Shown here: positions 33,035-44,763 of the stretch, piece by piece
Numbering within the stretch: the first letter of the stretch is position 1
Layout: every line of letters starts with the position of its first letter
Assembly (NCBI GenBank): GCA_037043235.1
Contig: JAWRVZ010000140.1
Location: forward strand, 1,790,797-1,854,796
DNA: 64,000 bases
Source: Rhodeus uyekii
Lineage: Eukaryota > Chordata > Actinopteri > Cypriniformes > Acheilognathidae
Direction: 5' to 3'
Program-made: the position numbers and the translations under genes
Notes under the pieces: model-generated
What the model saw: only the letters and a program-made list of their open reading frames with translations
Databases searched by the model: none
What the model was told of the DNA's origin: nothing

Positions 33035-34100
33035 CAGTAGTACCTTGGTTTACGAGCGACTTGGTATACGAGCAAATCGGTTTACGAGCATGGGGGGTCG
33101 AATCGGTGTACGAGCATTGTATTGGTGTACGAGCAAATTTCTCTCTCACTCACTCGCATTTTTGTCCTAACGCTCAGCATGGTCGCGGGCATTTTTACTG
33201 GAAATATCCTAATGACAGCCTTTCATAACACAGTCACGCAGTTCCAACCCCCATATCACCCCTTAACTCATTCATTCTCTCAGCCTCCCTCTGTTTGGCT
33301 GCATCATTCACCACATATCACTTTTAGAAGTGATAACATGAATTAATTGTGATCGCTATTGTTCACGTAGTGAAATATATATGTGGTTCATGAATTCATT
33401 TGTCATGAATTTCATTCAATTGTCTTCTAGTTCTGCCTGTCTGTGTGAGTGGGACACCTGATATCTGCATATCATCTGCCTCACTTCTCTCCACTCCGGA
33501 GCTCACGGTGGTCTATCTGAGCTTGCGGTGGTCGGTCGCGCGTCTCTCTGAGCTCGCGGTGGTCGGTCGCGCGTCTCCCTGAGCTCGCGGTGGTCGCATG
33601 CGGGTCTCTCTGAGCTCGCAGTGGACCCGCGCGGGTCTCTCTGAGCTTGCGGTGGTCGTGCGCGCGTCTCCCGTTCCACGACTTTCACTCTGGATTATAT
33701 TAATATGTTTTCTGCACTATTATAATAAATTCACTCATTTGCACTTGAATCCAGGTTTTGTGTTTTCCTCCTCCCTCCTCTGTCTCTCATCTCCAGCAGA
33801 CGCTGCTCAAAGTGCGTTACAGCAAATTGTCAAGTATTTTTAGAGTTTAATTGTCTTTATTAGTATTTATAAATATAAATATAAATAGTATTTATATGAG
33901 ATCTTAATGTTTATAATTTTAACTGTAATTAATAGGGTAAAACAAAAACAAAATATTTAAAATGGGCATTTATGGTCGTGTGGAACGAATTAATTGATTT
34001 TTAATGCATTCTTATGGGGGGAAATGTTTTGGTGTACGAGCATTTTGGTTTACGAGCTCACTCTTGGAACGAATTAAACTCGTAAACCGAGGTATTACTG
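33035..34100 (+). mobile_element. Tigger-like DNA transposon, left-arm insertion
   Basis: A 1,066-bp element with inverted ends CAGTAGTACCTTGGTTTACG and, read inward from the right, CAGTAATACCTCGGTTTACG, flanked by TA (33033-33034, 34101-34102). The right palindrome arm has only the uninterrupted site (TA at 42803-42804). Contains a GC-rich minisatellite and no transposase. Multiple TTTACGAGC and GTACGAGC subterminal motifs. Confidence 0.92.
33490..33672. repeat. GC-rich minisatellite in the Tigger-like element
   Basis: Five to six units of about 31 bp built on TCTCTGAGCTCGCGGTGGTC with CGCGCG spacers. Accounts for the Arg/Pro-rich minus-strand frame. Confidence 0.85.
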
Positions 34101-34479
34101 TACTTTAAAATACTCCCACACCTCGCTCGTCTTTCAGTGGTCATTATTAAACCCGCCGTGACTGATATAAACAAAAACGCATGGGAAATCTGCTGTAAAG
34201 ATTTAGTTTCTGCTTGTTGTTTCCATGGTGACGCGTCATGCTTGTCACACAGTTCAGAGAATCGGCTTTACAACACGTAAATTCAGTCACTTCTCTCAAA
34301 ATGCATGACAGTAAGTGTCCGGTGAAGCGGGAGAAGAATATGAAGTTTATAGTAACCTATGCAATGTGTATCTGATATGAATAAAACACCTTGTCAGTTT
34401 ATAATGAACTTGAGACAATCACACCAGGCTTCTGTTTACTTCTGACGCCATGATTTAATTAATCTAAGGTGAGACAAAA

Positions 34480-34605
34480 ATCCTTTCCCTAACAGGGATT
34501 TGAACCTGAGCTATGCTTCGTTGTCCCTGATCCACGATTAGTACAGCCTTTCACCCAACAAGAAACTACCATTATGCTGCTTCTGCCTATCGAGATAGCG
34601 GACGG
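34480..34605 (-). repeat. tRNA-derived SINE head (left arm)
   Basis: Inverse of 42320-42440. The minus strand contains GGTTCAAATCC, an exact B-box consensus match, after a worn A-box-like stretch. Acceptor-stem pairing is not evident, so not a tRNA gene. Confidence 0.5.
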
Positions 34606-35639
34606 CTGTAAAGTGCCTGTATGTGTGACGTCATGTGGGAACTATCAATTGTCACAATTTTAGATTGCCTTCATGTTTCATTAGTCAGGACATCTCTATC
34701 TGGATTCCTTTGTCCGTATAAAGGACTAATAAAGCGGTTTATGGATTATTTCTCATATTTGGCTGGTAAAGTGTCACAAGAAAATTGCAATCAAAATTGC
34801 AATAAATCGATTACTCAAATTTATTCGAGGAATCGTGACAGCCCTATTCCCAAACATTAACGTTCCCACAAATGAGCATGTTTTAACCCAAGACACAGCT
34901 ATGAACAGAACCTTATTAATCCTGAAGAGAATGGTCTGTTCGTCTTCCAGGTCCTCCTTTCATCACGGCATTCGTTGAGCCCGAGATGTCTTTCCTGTCT
35001 GTGGCAGTCTTTTGATACCTATAGAAAAACATCAAGCATAAATGTCTGTGATTGGACATTGCAATCGTCAGCTCAACCTAAGATTGGTTAAAACTCTTAG
35101 AGCGTAGCAAAAAACAACGTGTTCAAAGTCTTTGGAAAAAGATGTCTTTGATTTGAAGTGAACCGATTCGACACCTTTTATTGTCATATCCAGGCATCCG
35201 TGTAAAACCAAATCACATGTAATAGCCTTATCAAGCACACACGATATCATAATAATATTGATTGCATTTAATTAGAATACAGACACGTTATAAAGTAGCA
35301 CACTGCACTTTATAACACTACAGCCTCAAACTTACCCCGTGATGGTCAAACAGGTCCATGAAATTGATTCCTACAGCCAATCAGAAAAACGTCTGTGCAT
35401 TCGGCAGCTCAACATAGACGCATGCGATTGGTTGATCGGCTCAACGTTGCAATAAACAACGGTTCAGTCTTTGAAGTCAAGTCTTTCGAAGTCTTCCGTT
35501 TTTTCAACTCTTTGAAGTGAACCAATTCCGGCGTTCGAGGCCTTTCACTCGGTTTAATTTATGTCACCATACCTCGAATTATTTCATACATGAGGCAAAA
35601 TGTCAAAAGTGATAGAGTTTTTACCAAAAGCGTTACAAC

Positions 35640-36115
35640 AGCTGTCCTGTAGCTCAGTCAGTAGCGCGGCAGTGCTCTCACCGCCAAGGTCGCGAGTTCG
35701 CGCCCAGGGTAACAAAGACCTGATACAGTGTCTTTCCTTCATTCCGTTTAGGTCGATTTTGGGTCTGCCAAATGTCTAGTTGTGGATAGCGAATGGTAAG
35801 CAGACATTTCTTCTTCATTCGTTCATAATGAATCCCCTTTTGTTTTCCTCCTCTTGTAGAGAAAGTCTTTGGAAACGCTATATTTATGCATTTGGATCAC
35901 ATTTTCCTCTATAGACCTCTGCTATACCTGCTAAAACTCTTGCAAAGCTTTCTTGTAGCTCAATCAGTAGAGCATTGGTGCATATAACATCAACCTCATA
36001 GGTACGACCCCAGGGAAAGCAAGAACTGATTCAATGTGCTCTTTGGATGCAATGTTAGTCACTTTGGAGGACAAATGCAAATATCTGAGTGTCACAGTCT
36101 TGCCAAGCATCAGTA
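35640..36115 (+). repeat. Two tRNA-like SINE heads (left arm)
   Basis: Counterparts of 8875-9335. Head 1: CTGTAGCTCAGTCAGTAGCG with B box GAGTTCGCGCCC. Head 2: TAGCTCAATCAGTAGAGC with B box GGTACGACCCC. Here head 1 has a single A box, unlike the expanded right-arm copy. Confidence 0.65.
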
Positions 36116-36299
36116 ATGAACAAAACGTTAAAGAGAAATTCTTTTACCCCTGCCTCATACACTTTATAATTAACCATTTTCGAATAGTTTTTACGTTAAC
36201 CATAATAATATAGTTGGAACAGAGTACCCACCTACGCAGACAAAACTAATTTTGGTTGCCATAATTTGCCTTTCAAATGACAAATGATAAAAAATAAAT

Positions 36300-36301
<2 letters not shown>

Positions 36302-36379
<78 letters not shown>
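36302..36379. repeat. (TA)n microsatellite
   Basis: About 39 TA units, explaining the Ile-Tyr repeat frames. Shorter in copy 1 of module A. Confidence 0.97.
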
Positions 36380-36382
<3 letters not shown>

Positions 36383-36763
36383 AAAATAGCGAATACTTTT
36401 TTCTTTTCTTTTCTCTTTTTTCCTTCCACATTTTGTTTTTATGTGCCACAAATAAAAGGATTTTAGTTTTTTAGGAATAGAAGAAAAGCTACAAGAGGAT
36501 ATACTGTGAAAGACATATCTAAAGAAATGTAATTATCTGTTTACAAGAACTAATTTCTTCACTTGTGCACTAAAGAATAATAGTTCTCGTTGAATCCTTG
36601 TTTCTGGACTGGACTAAATAGCACTCAAATATCTGTTTCATTCCACTGCATAGCCTTAAAGAACTAACTTAAAAATGTATCATTGGCAAAAGACTCGCTG
36701 TGTAATCCTTAGCTGACATCTAGTGGCTGCAGTTGAAATATTGTTATTTTAATGTTAAAATTG

Positions 36764-37470
36764 ACAAAAAGTAAGCGTTGCACTGCAACAAACTAGTTTA
36801 TGCTATTTGTCAATGCACAACTGATTGTTTAGTTAGAACAATGCATTAATGCTTATGCACATGAGAATTAGGTACGTGCAAAAAAAGCAATGCATTTCAG
36901 CAAATTAGTTATATGCACAAAGTAAGCAATGCAAAGATCTAGGTTATGCTATTTGTGCACAACTGATTGTTTAGCTCAACCAATGCAAAGCAATAATGCA
37001 TATGTACAAGAGATTTAGAGATGTGTACAAAAGCATTGCATTGCAACAAATTAGTTATATACACAAAGCAATGCACTTACAACAAACTAGTTCTATGCAA
37101 AAAGTAAGCAATGCAAAGAACTAAGTTATACTATTTGTGCACAACTGATTGTTTAGATCAACCAATGCACAGCAATAATGCATACGCACATGAGAATTAG
37201 ATATGTGCACAAAGCAATGCATTGCAACAAACTAGTTCTATGCAAAATGTAAGCATTGCACTGCAACAAACTAGTTTATGCTATTTGTCAATGCACAATT
37301 GATTGTTTAGTTAGAACAATGCATTAATGCTTATGCACATGAGAATTAGGTACGTGCAAAAAAAGCAATGCATTGCAGCAAACTAGTTATATGCAAAAAG
37401 TAAGCATTGCAATGCAACAAACTAGTTCATGCTGTTTGTCAATACACAATTGAATGTTTACCTCTTCAGT
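36764..37470. repeat. Satellite-like tandem repeat in the palindrome spacer
   Basis: About five diverged units of roughly 140-180 bp sharing GCAACAAACTAGTT, CTATTTGT(C/G), CACAACTGATTGTTTAG and GCACATGAGAATTAG. The motif TGATTGTTTAG recurs near 36822, 36963, 37144, 37297 and 37447. Weaker similarity continues to about 37740. Found nowhere else in the window. It replaces the inner end of the left arm. Confidence 0.85.
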
Positions 37471-37474
37471 AAAC

Positions 37475-37615
37475 TGCACCAGGTACTATATGGCACCACA
37501 TAATGGTTCTTTGTAGCACAATTTGGTGCTATATAGCACTAAAATGGTTCCCCTATGATTACGAGCCAAAGAACCACTTTTAGTGCTATATAGCACCATT
37601 TTTTTTAGAGTGTAT
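37475..37615. mobile_element. Palindromic MITE (TGCTATATAGCA type)
   Basis: A self-complementary block: GGTGCTATATAGCACTAAAA at 37531 pairs with TTTTAGTGCTATATAGCACC near 37577-37597, with TGGTTCC and GAACCA continuing the stem. A familiar short hairpin MITE of fish genomes. It interrupts the satellite-like repeat. Confidence 0.8.
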
Positions 37616-37924
37616 TGTTTAGCTCAACCAATACAATGAAATATAATATCACACATTTTACATTCAAATCAGTTCTATGTATGAAGTAAGCATCTCTATG
37701 AAAAAAACTAATTCATGTTATTTTAGGGTAATTTTACCTCACTCTAACAACTGTTTAGGATAACACATTTTTCAACAACATACATTTTAACTCATGAATT
37801 AATTCTCTGCTGTTTACTTTTTTAACTGGTTTCTGCATTTCTTTAAATATGTCATTCATACACAATGAATCTTTTGCCAATTCTACATTTTTAAATTAGT
37901 TCTTTAAGGCTACACAGTGGAATG

Positions 37925-38045
37925 AAACAGATATTTGAGTATATTTGAGTATGAGATATTTGAGTATGAGATATTTGAGTATGATATTTGAGTATGAGAT
38001 ATTTGAGTATGAGATATTTGAGTATGAGATATTTGAGTACTGAAG
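37925..38045. repeat. 15-bp minisatellite
   Basis: Six to seven units of GAGATATTTGAGTAT. The related copies (11780, 9800, 36620, 40020) have a single CAGATATTTGAGTG, so it arose here from single-copy sequence. Confidence 0.9.
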
Positions 38046-38964
38046 ATATTTCTTCAGTCAAGAGACAAGGATGTGAAAGATACGATTTGGAAAGCCATTG
38101 CCGCTTGTATATATTATTCTTTTATTTTTGTATTTATACCTATATTCTTTTCTGTCTTATTTTTCATGTTTCTTTGTCTTATTTTTCATATGTTCTTTTC
38201 CTTTTTCTTTTTCTATTTGAGTGAGTTGTAAAAGAGTGATTTATAATCAAGTTAGGGATTTCTATTAGGTAAATCCTTTGTTTACTTTTCTGTAGTTTTC
38301 CATTGAGTAAGGATGAATATTGTCTGCGCGTCTCAACAGATAGAGCATGTTTATCAGAATGTTTTGGGAAGTTTCTGTTGATTGTTGGAGCCTGAGCCGA
38401 GTTCAGCCTTGGAGATGCTGCGTATGTGTGTGTGTGTGTTAATATGGTCTGTATCTGTGAGGTGATTAACCTGCACCATCATGAGACGGAATGACTTGTT
38501 GTTCTCGACAAGCTACGTCACGAACCCGTCAACCATGTGATCAACGAAGATATGCTTCAGACTGTCTGCTCTTGTGTGGAAAATTACTAGTTTTGTGTAT
38601 ATTTCTTTCTTTTCTTTCTTAGCCAATCAGAATCATTTTAACGTCATCATTGACATAGTTGACACATCAATACAATGTTATTGTATTTGGGGCGGCCTAC
38701 AAACTCCTTGTGAGACCTGAAGCTGGCTTCTGCTGATGAAACTGCAAACTAAACTTCACAAAAATTTCAACATATCTGGTCCTCAGGTCTTAACTGTAAT
38801 TCCCCTACAGATGCAACGAGAACTATTATTCTTTGTATCCACAATATAGCATCTTGTAGCTAAAATAGTTGTATTTTGAGTGTTTTTCTTCTATTCCTAA
38901 AAAAACTGAAATCCTTTTATTTGTGGAACATAAAAACAAAATGTGGAAGGAAAAAAGAAAAGTA

Positions 38965-39731
38965 CAGTAGAACCCCGACTTACGAAACGCTCTACGTACG
39001 AAAAGTTCGACATACGATAAAAGATTTCGGGGTTTTTTCCGCCCGAGTTACGACAAAATGATCGAGATGCGAAAAACGAAATCTCGGCGAGGCGACGATT
39101 TCCGAGTTTTGTTTTGATATTCGCAGTGATTTTGGTTCGGGTTGGATGAAGACCGGGTTGGTTCGGGTTGTTTGTCCGGTCAGAACAATGATGTCTCACT
39201 CAGGGAATGATCCAAAACTGGTATTTAATAAAGGTGCATAGATCGATAAAACCTCAACGATTGACACTAATTCCCTGTATTTCACTCAATAAACTATATA
39301 CAATCTTCAGCCAATCTATGTCAGTTACTTCCTGAAATCCGAGGGAAAGTTTAGAATAGTCCATTTCGCACTGAATGACAGGGATGGCTGGAATAGTCCA
39401 TGTAAGAAGGGGAACACTTTTTACAATCCTGCTCTCCTATTGGTCAGCATCGCTCCCACCAGCTTCTCTTTTAGCATAAACTTTTTTCTAATCAGTAACC
39501 ATGGATGTGAAGATTGTTGCTGAAGACAAAGCAAAGAAGAGGATGCTTTTTATTGAGTCAGAAAAGGAGATTGTTGAGAAATATGGAGATGGGTTGCATT
39601 TTGTCCCTTGTTGAATATTGTGTTTATGTAGGACTTGGAACGGATTAGGCATTTGACATGTAAAAGCTTGAATGCCATACGAAAAGTTTGACACTCAGAA
39701 CAGATTAATTTCGTAAATCGGGGTTTTACTG
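38965..39731 (-). mobile_element. Tigger-like non-autonomous DNA transposon, copy 2
   Basis: A 767-bp element, inverted relative to 10106-10860, with the same CAGTAGAACCCCGACTTACG terminus and TA flanks (38963-38964, 39732-39733). Same position within module A, so one insertion before duplication. Confidence 0.88.
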
Positions 39732-40469
39732 TATTAGATATTTTATTTTATCTATATAAATGAAAGGCAAATTATGGCAACAAAAATTAGTTTAATTGTA
39801 ATAATTAACATAAATGTGCTCCCATTTACAAATAAGACTTTATGTAAAGGACTTTAAAGAACTACATTTATGAGATGCATTTACTGGAACAATTTTAACA
39901 TTAAAATAACAATATTTCAACTGCAGCCACTAGATGTCAGCTAAGGATTACACAGCGAGTCTTTTGCCAATGATACATTTTTAAGTTAGTTCTTTAAGGC
40001 TATGCAGTGGAATGAAACAGATATTTGAGTGCTATTTAGTCCAGTCCAGAAACAAGGATGCAACGAGAACTATTATTCTTTAGTGCACAAGTGAAGAAAT
40101 TAGTTCTTGTAAACAGATAATTACATTTCTTTAGATATGTCTTTCACAGTATATCATCTTGTAGCTTTTCTTCTATTCCTAAAAAACTAAAATCCTTTTA
40201 TTTGTGGCACATAAAAACAAAATGTGGAAGGAAAAAAGAGAAAAGAAAAGAAAAAAGTATTCGCTATTTTATTGTATAAATATATATTTATATATTATTA
40301 TTATTATTATTTTTATCATTTGTCATTTGAAAGGCAAATTATGGCAACCAAAATTAGCTTTGTCTGCGTAGGTGGGTACTCTGTTCCAACTATATTATTA
40401 TGGTTAACGTAAAAACTATTCGAAATTGGTTAATTATAAAGTGTATGAGGCAGGGGTAAAAGAATTTCT

Positions 40470-40680
40470 CTTTAACATTTTGTTCATTACTGATGCTTGG
40501 CAAGACTGTGACACTTAGATATTTGCATTTGTCCTCCAAAGTGACTAACATTGCACTCAAAGAGCACATAGAATCAGTTCTTGCTTTCCCTGGGGTCGTA
40601 CCTATGAGGTTGATGTTATATGCACCAATGCTCTACTGATTGAGCTACAAGAAAGCTTTGCAAGAGTTTTAGCAGGTATA
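40470..40680 (-). repeat. tRNA-like SINE head 2 (right arm)
   Basis: Inverse of 35940-36115, with the A box read as GCTCTACTGATTGAGCTA on the plus strand and the B box as GGGGTCGTACC. Confidence 0.65.
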
Positions 40681-40935
40681 GCAGAGGTCTATAGAGGAAA
40701 ATGTGATCCAAATGCATAAATATAGCGTTTCCAAAGACTTTCTCTACAAGAGGAGGAAAACAAAAGGGGATTCATTATGAACGAATGAAGAAGAAATGTC
40801 TGCTTACCATTCGCTATCCACAACTAGACATTTGGCAGACCCAAAATCGACCTAAACGGAATGAAGGAAAGACACTGTATCAGGTCTTTGTTACCCTGGG
40901 CGCGAACAAGCGACCTTGATGGCGAGAGCACTGCC

Positions 40936-41240
40936 GCTACTGACTGAGCTACTGACTGAGCTACTGACTGAGCTACTGACTGAGCTACTGACTGAGCTAC
41001 TGACTGAGCTACTGACTGAGCTACTGACTGAGCTACTGACTGAGCTACTGACTGAGCTACTGACTGAGCTACTGACTGAGCTACTGACTGAGCTACTGAC
41101 TGAGCTACTGACTGAGCTACTGACTGAGCTACTGACTGAGCTACTGACTGAGCTACTGACTGAGCTACTGACTGAGCTACTGACTGAGCTACTGACTGAG
41201 CTACTGACTGAGCTACTGACTGAGCTACTGACTGAGCTAC
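40936..41240. repeat. 12-bp minisatellite expanded from a SINE A box
   Basis: About 25 perfect copies of CTACTGACTGAG. The unit equals the A-box part of the minus-strand SINE head 1 (GTAGCTCAGTCA). The left arm (35648) and module A copy 1 (8878) have one copy. Explains the Leu-Thr-Glu-Leu repeat frame, which is not a gene. Confidence 0.97.
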
Positions 41241-42319
41241 AGGACAGCTGCTTTTACACTTTTGGTAAAAACTCTATCACTTTTGACATGTGCCTCATGT
41301 ATGAAACAATTCGAGGTATGGTGACATAAATTAAACCGAGTGAAAGGCCTCGAACGCCGGAATTGGTTCACTTCAAAGAGTTGAAATAACGGAAGACTTC
41401 GAAAGCCTTGACTTCAAAGACTGAACCGTTGTTTATTGCAACGTTGAGCCGATCAACCAATCGCATGCATCTATGTTGAGCTGCAGAATGCACAGACGTT
41501 TTTCTGATTGGCTGTAGGAATCAATTTCATGGACCTGTTTGACCATCACGGGGTAAGTTTGAGGCTGTAGTGTTATAAAGTGCAGTGTGCTACTTTATAA
41601 CGTGTCTGTATTCTAATTAAATGCAATCAATATTATTATGATATCGTGTGTGCTTGATAAGGCTATTACATGTGATTTGGTTTTACACGGATGCCTGGAT
41701 ATGACAATGAAAGGTGTCGAATCGGTTCACTTCAAATCAAAGACATCTTTTTCCAAAGACTTTGAACACGTTGTTTTTTGCTACGCTCTAAGAGTTTCAA
41801 CCAATCTTAGGTTGAGCTGACGATTGCAATGTCCAATCACAGACATTTATGCTTGATGTTTTTCTATAGGTATCAAAAGACTGCCACAGACAGGAAAGAC
41901 ATCTCGGGCTCAACGAATGCCGTGATGAAAGGAGGACCTGGAAGACGAACAGACCATTCTCTTCAGGATTAATAAGGTTCTGTTCATAGCTGTGTCTTGG
42001 GTTAAAACATGCTCATTTGTGGGAACGTTAATGTTTGGGAATAGGGCTGTCACGATTCCTCGAATAAATTTGAGTAATCGATTTAAAACTAATAAAAAAG
42101 AAAAAAATCCTTGATTGCAATTTTCTTGTGACACTTTACCAGCCAAATATGAGAAATAATCCATAAACCGCTTTATTAGTCCTTTATACGGACAAAGGAA
42201 TCTAGATAGAGATGTCCTGACTAATGAAACATGAAGGCAATCTAAAATTGTGACAATTGATAGTTCCCACATGACGTCACACATACGGGCACTTTACAGC
42301 CGTCCGCTATCTCGATAGG

Positions 42320-42440
42320 CAGAAGCAGCATAATGGTAGTTTCTTGTTGGGTGAAAGGCTGTACTAATCGTGGATCAGGGACAACGAAGCATAGCTCAGG
42401 TTCAAATCCCTGTTAGGGAAAGGATTTTTGTCTCACCTTA
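42320..42440 (+). repeat. tRNA-derived SINE head (right arm)
   Basis: B box GGTTCAAATCC at 42399-42409, an exact consensus match, downstream of TGGTAGTTTCTTGTTGG, a possible A box. No CCA or stem pairing. Confidence 0.5.
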
Positions 42441-43181
42441 GATTAATTAAATCATGGCGTCAGAAGTAAACAGAAGCCTGGTGTGATTGTCTCAAGTTCA
42501 TTATAAACTGACAAGGTGTTTTATTCATATCAGATACACATTGCATAGGTTACTATAAACTTCATATTCTTCTCCCGCTTCACCGGACACTTACTGTCAT
42601 GCATTTTGAGAGAAGTGACTGAATTTACGTGTTGTAAAGCCGATTCTCTGAACTGTGTGACAAGCATGACGCGTCACCATGGAAACAACAAGCAGAAACT
42701 AAATCTTTACAGCAGATTTCCCATGCGTTTTTGTTTATATCAGTCACGGCGGGTTTAATAATGACCACTGAAAGACGAGCGAGGTGTGGGAGTATTTTAA
42801 AGTACGAGGAGACAGAAAAGTGTTTTATAAACTGTTCCACTGGACAGACACGGAAATGTTTGGAGAGACGAGCCGAAACAGCCAAATCATCGCGTCATTT
42901 ACTACAACTGTCCGCCACTGTGATCACGTTCAGTTTAAATAAATATATAGATATATACTTTATTCTTTACCTGTTTATTGAACTCATTGTCACGGGTTTC
43001 ACCATGGAAACCGACACACACGCCTCTCGCTACATACAGCTGCAGAAGGTAAAGCGCGCCGCAGAAACGATCTTATTTCTAACGGCATTACTTTTAGACT
43101 AGTCGGTTCCAAAATTTTCGTTTAAATGACTAACAAATTAGTCGAAAAGCACATCCCTAATATTAACACTGGTTTACTTAC

Positions 43182-43494
43182 TCGGCCTGTCACTAGTACT
43201 TTGTTGTTGACTCTCATCGACAAAACATCTTTTCCCCATCCATTGATTGTACGATTCCATTGCTTTCAAACTTCTAAGTTCTTCTGATGAGTAAGCACTT
43301 TTTGTATGTACCAAATAGTTTACAATGTCATAGTACGAAATTGCCGGGAGCAAATCTACGTCGCTAGACATCTCCTTGCTCGACACTTCATATGGATCGA
43401 TTCCAATACACGCGATCTTCTGGTCGTATCTAAGCCTTGTCTGCTCATCTAATCCATCCCTGTATTTCTCCTTTAGTGGTGGTTTGGATGCCAT
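43182..43494 (-). CDS. First exon of a YqaJ/SWIM-type transposon protein (putative)
   Basis: Open from ATG (43494) for about 104 codons to a consensus donor GTAAGT starting at 43181. The start is MASKPPLKEKYR, then DEQTRLRYDQKIACIGIDPY, YYDIVNYLVHTKSAYSSEEL and SLKAMESYNQW. The last part matches the N-terminal region of widespread metazoan proteins with a SWIM zinc finger and YqaJ nuclease domain, several of which are encoded by ISL2EU-like (PIF/Harbinger-related) DNA transposons. The nuclease domain itself is not in the window, so this would be an orphan exon. The left-arm copy has a 4-base deletion; this one is intact. Family assignment is from memory of the pattern and moderate. Confidence 0.45.
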
Positions 43495-43859
43495 TTTCCT
43501 TGTAATGAAAAAATGTTTAGTCTTTTGTCCGCAGAACGATTTCCTTTAGCGTTACCAGCAGCAGCTGCTTTAAACTTCGCGCTTACTGCCTATCAAGATG
43601 GTGTCACGGGGACCTGCCGAGGCTTGTGGGAACTATCAATACGTGTCTTATACGTAAATGTGTGTGTTCTAAACATCGCAGGTATTTTTCATGAGAATGA
43701 AGGATATTTGTAATGCATTGCTAATTGACCTAGCCTTTATCATTCTATATGTAGCAATGATATGTTGTTACACCGGATTATTACATTTATTTTTATTTTT
43801 GTATTGTTTCTATGACTATTATTATCGTGTTTATTCATTGTTAATGTGTGTTTGGGGTT

Positions 43860-44590
43860 TAATTTAAAAAGTGAAATTATTAATATGCACGTCGGCTGAC
43901 GTCACAGGCAGGTGCGCCTCTAAATCGCAGCGCAATTGTGATTCGGCCTCTTTCTAGCTTGGCCATCAATGAGGAGAGGCGTAAGTTATGAGCTCTGCTC
44001 ATCAGATCAATTGCACTGTTGCTGTCTTTATTTGCCTTGCAATAACGTGTGTGGGGGGGAAACTGTTAATGTGTCGTTTATTTTCATGAGTTAATATTCA
44101 AGTTAGTTAATGTATTATTGGTGTATTGTGAGATGCCGCGTGCGCGCCGAACGTTAACACCGAGGCTAACATTTCGTTGCTAACATTTCGGCGCTTTCAT
44201 AAGAATGTATAATGTTAAAGAGTTTCTAGTTTTATAGTTCATGTATTAGCAGTTAAAGTACTAGCTAGTGCAATTAACAACAATACTATAATGTGGGTTA
44301 TGGTGCCTGTCTGTCTGTGATTTTGCAGGTATGTTAATTGTATAGCTGAGAAACAAATTTAATTTTGAAATATCAGTTTATAAAATGTGCAATTATTATT
44401 TTTGTTATGGGTGTTCTATGATTGTGATTCGGGCTCTTTCTGGCTTGGCCATCAATGAGGAGAGGCGCAAGAGAACAATACTATATGTGGGTTATGGTGC
44501 CTGTCTGTCTGTGATTTTTGCAGGCACCGAAAATAAAGCATCTCGGAGAAAAGATCATTTGGAGTGTGGACAGTCATTCACTTAAATTAC
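43860..44590 (+). other. Exon-like module divergent from the YqaJ-type exon
   Basis: A CRE-like TGACGTCA near 43900 precedes CAATGAGGAGAGGC followed by a donor-like GTAAGT (about 43981). The same 48-bp exon-like stretch recurs at 44417-44465, and acceptor-like TTTTGCAG sites occur at 44329 and 44522. It may be a second, divergent transcription unit of module A's ancestral transposon. Coding content was not recognised. Confidence 0.25.
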
Positions 44591-44740
44591 ACAACGCAGA
44601 ATAACAACCATTACATATATAATACTAATGCATATTGTAATTTCCGTTTCAGTCTATGTGATCACAAAAGGAAGTTATTTCAAACAATCAACTGAGTATT
44701 AAGTGAGTTTGGAATGAAAACATTATTTTTCTCAGTAAGT

Positions 44741-44763
44741 GGGGGGGGGGGGGGGGGGGGGGG
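44741..44763. repeat. G homopolymer (23)
   Basis: Counterpart of the C run at 31070-31103 in the left arm. Confidence 0.95.

Larger units (their letters stand above)
23945..36763 (+). repeat. Giant inverted repeat, left arm
   Basis: Matches the reverse complement of 39890-53535 throughout. Paired landmarks: 24350/53128, 25824/51666, 27109/50389, 28822/48686, 32331/43513, 35250/41638, 36451/40224. Two paired 66-codon stretches (31262-31462 with 44385-44585; 32131-32331 with 43513-43713) are identical in translation, and a 60-codon pair differs at 2 residues. Order: module B, module C, L2, module A. Contains the Tigger-like insertion at 33035-34100 that the right arm lacks. Confidence 0.97.
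37870..39889 (-). repeat. Inner part of module A, inverted relative to 9931-11830
   Basis: Continues the right arm inward beyond the left-arm break. Its reverse complement follows 9931-11830, including the MITE, the (CA)n run (38425-38439) and the CATCAGCAGAAGCCAGCTTC-type stretch. Shows that the left arm lost or never had this 2 kb. Confidence 0.9.

Noticed and set aside
32684..34855. One hAT element bounded by TAGGGATGTGC (32684) and the inverse of TAGGGCTGTC (34846)
   Set aside because: Both look like hAT ends, but their flanking 8 bases do not match and the internal terminal sequences differ, so they probably belong to different elements.
36191..36451. Ile-Tyr-rich ORFs
   Set aside because: Products of the TA microsatellite.
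40916..41329. 137-residue Leu-Thr-Glu-Leu repeat protein
   Set aside because: It is the translation of a 12-bp minisatellite derived from a SINE A box; no independent coding signal.
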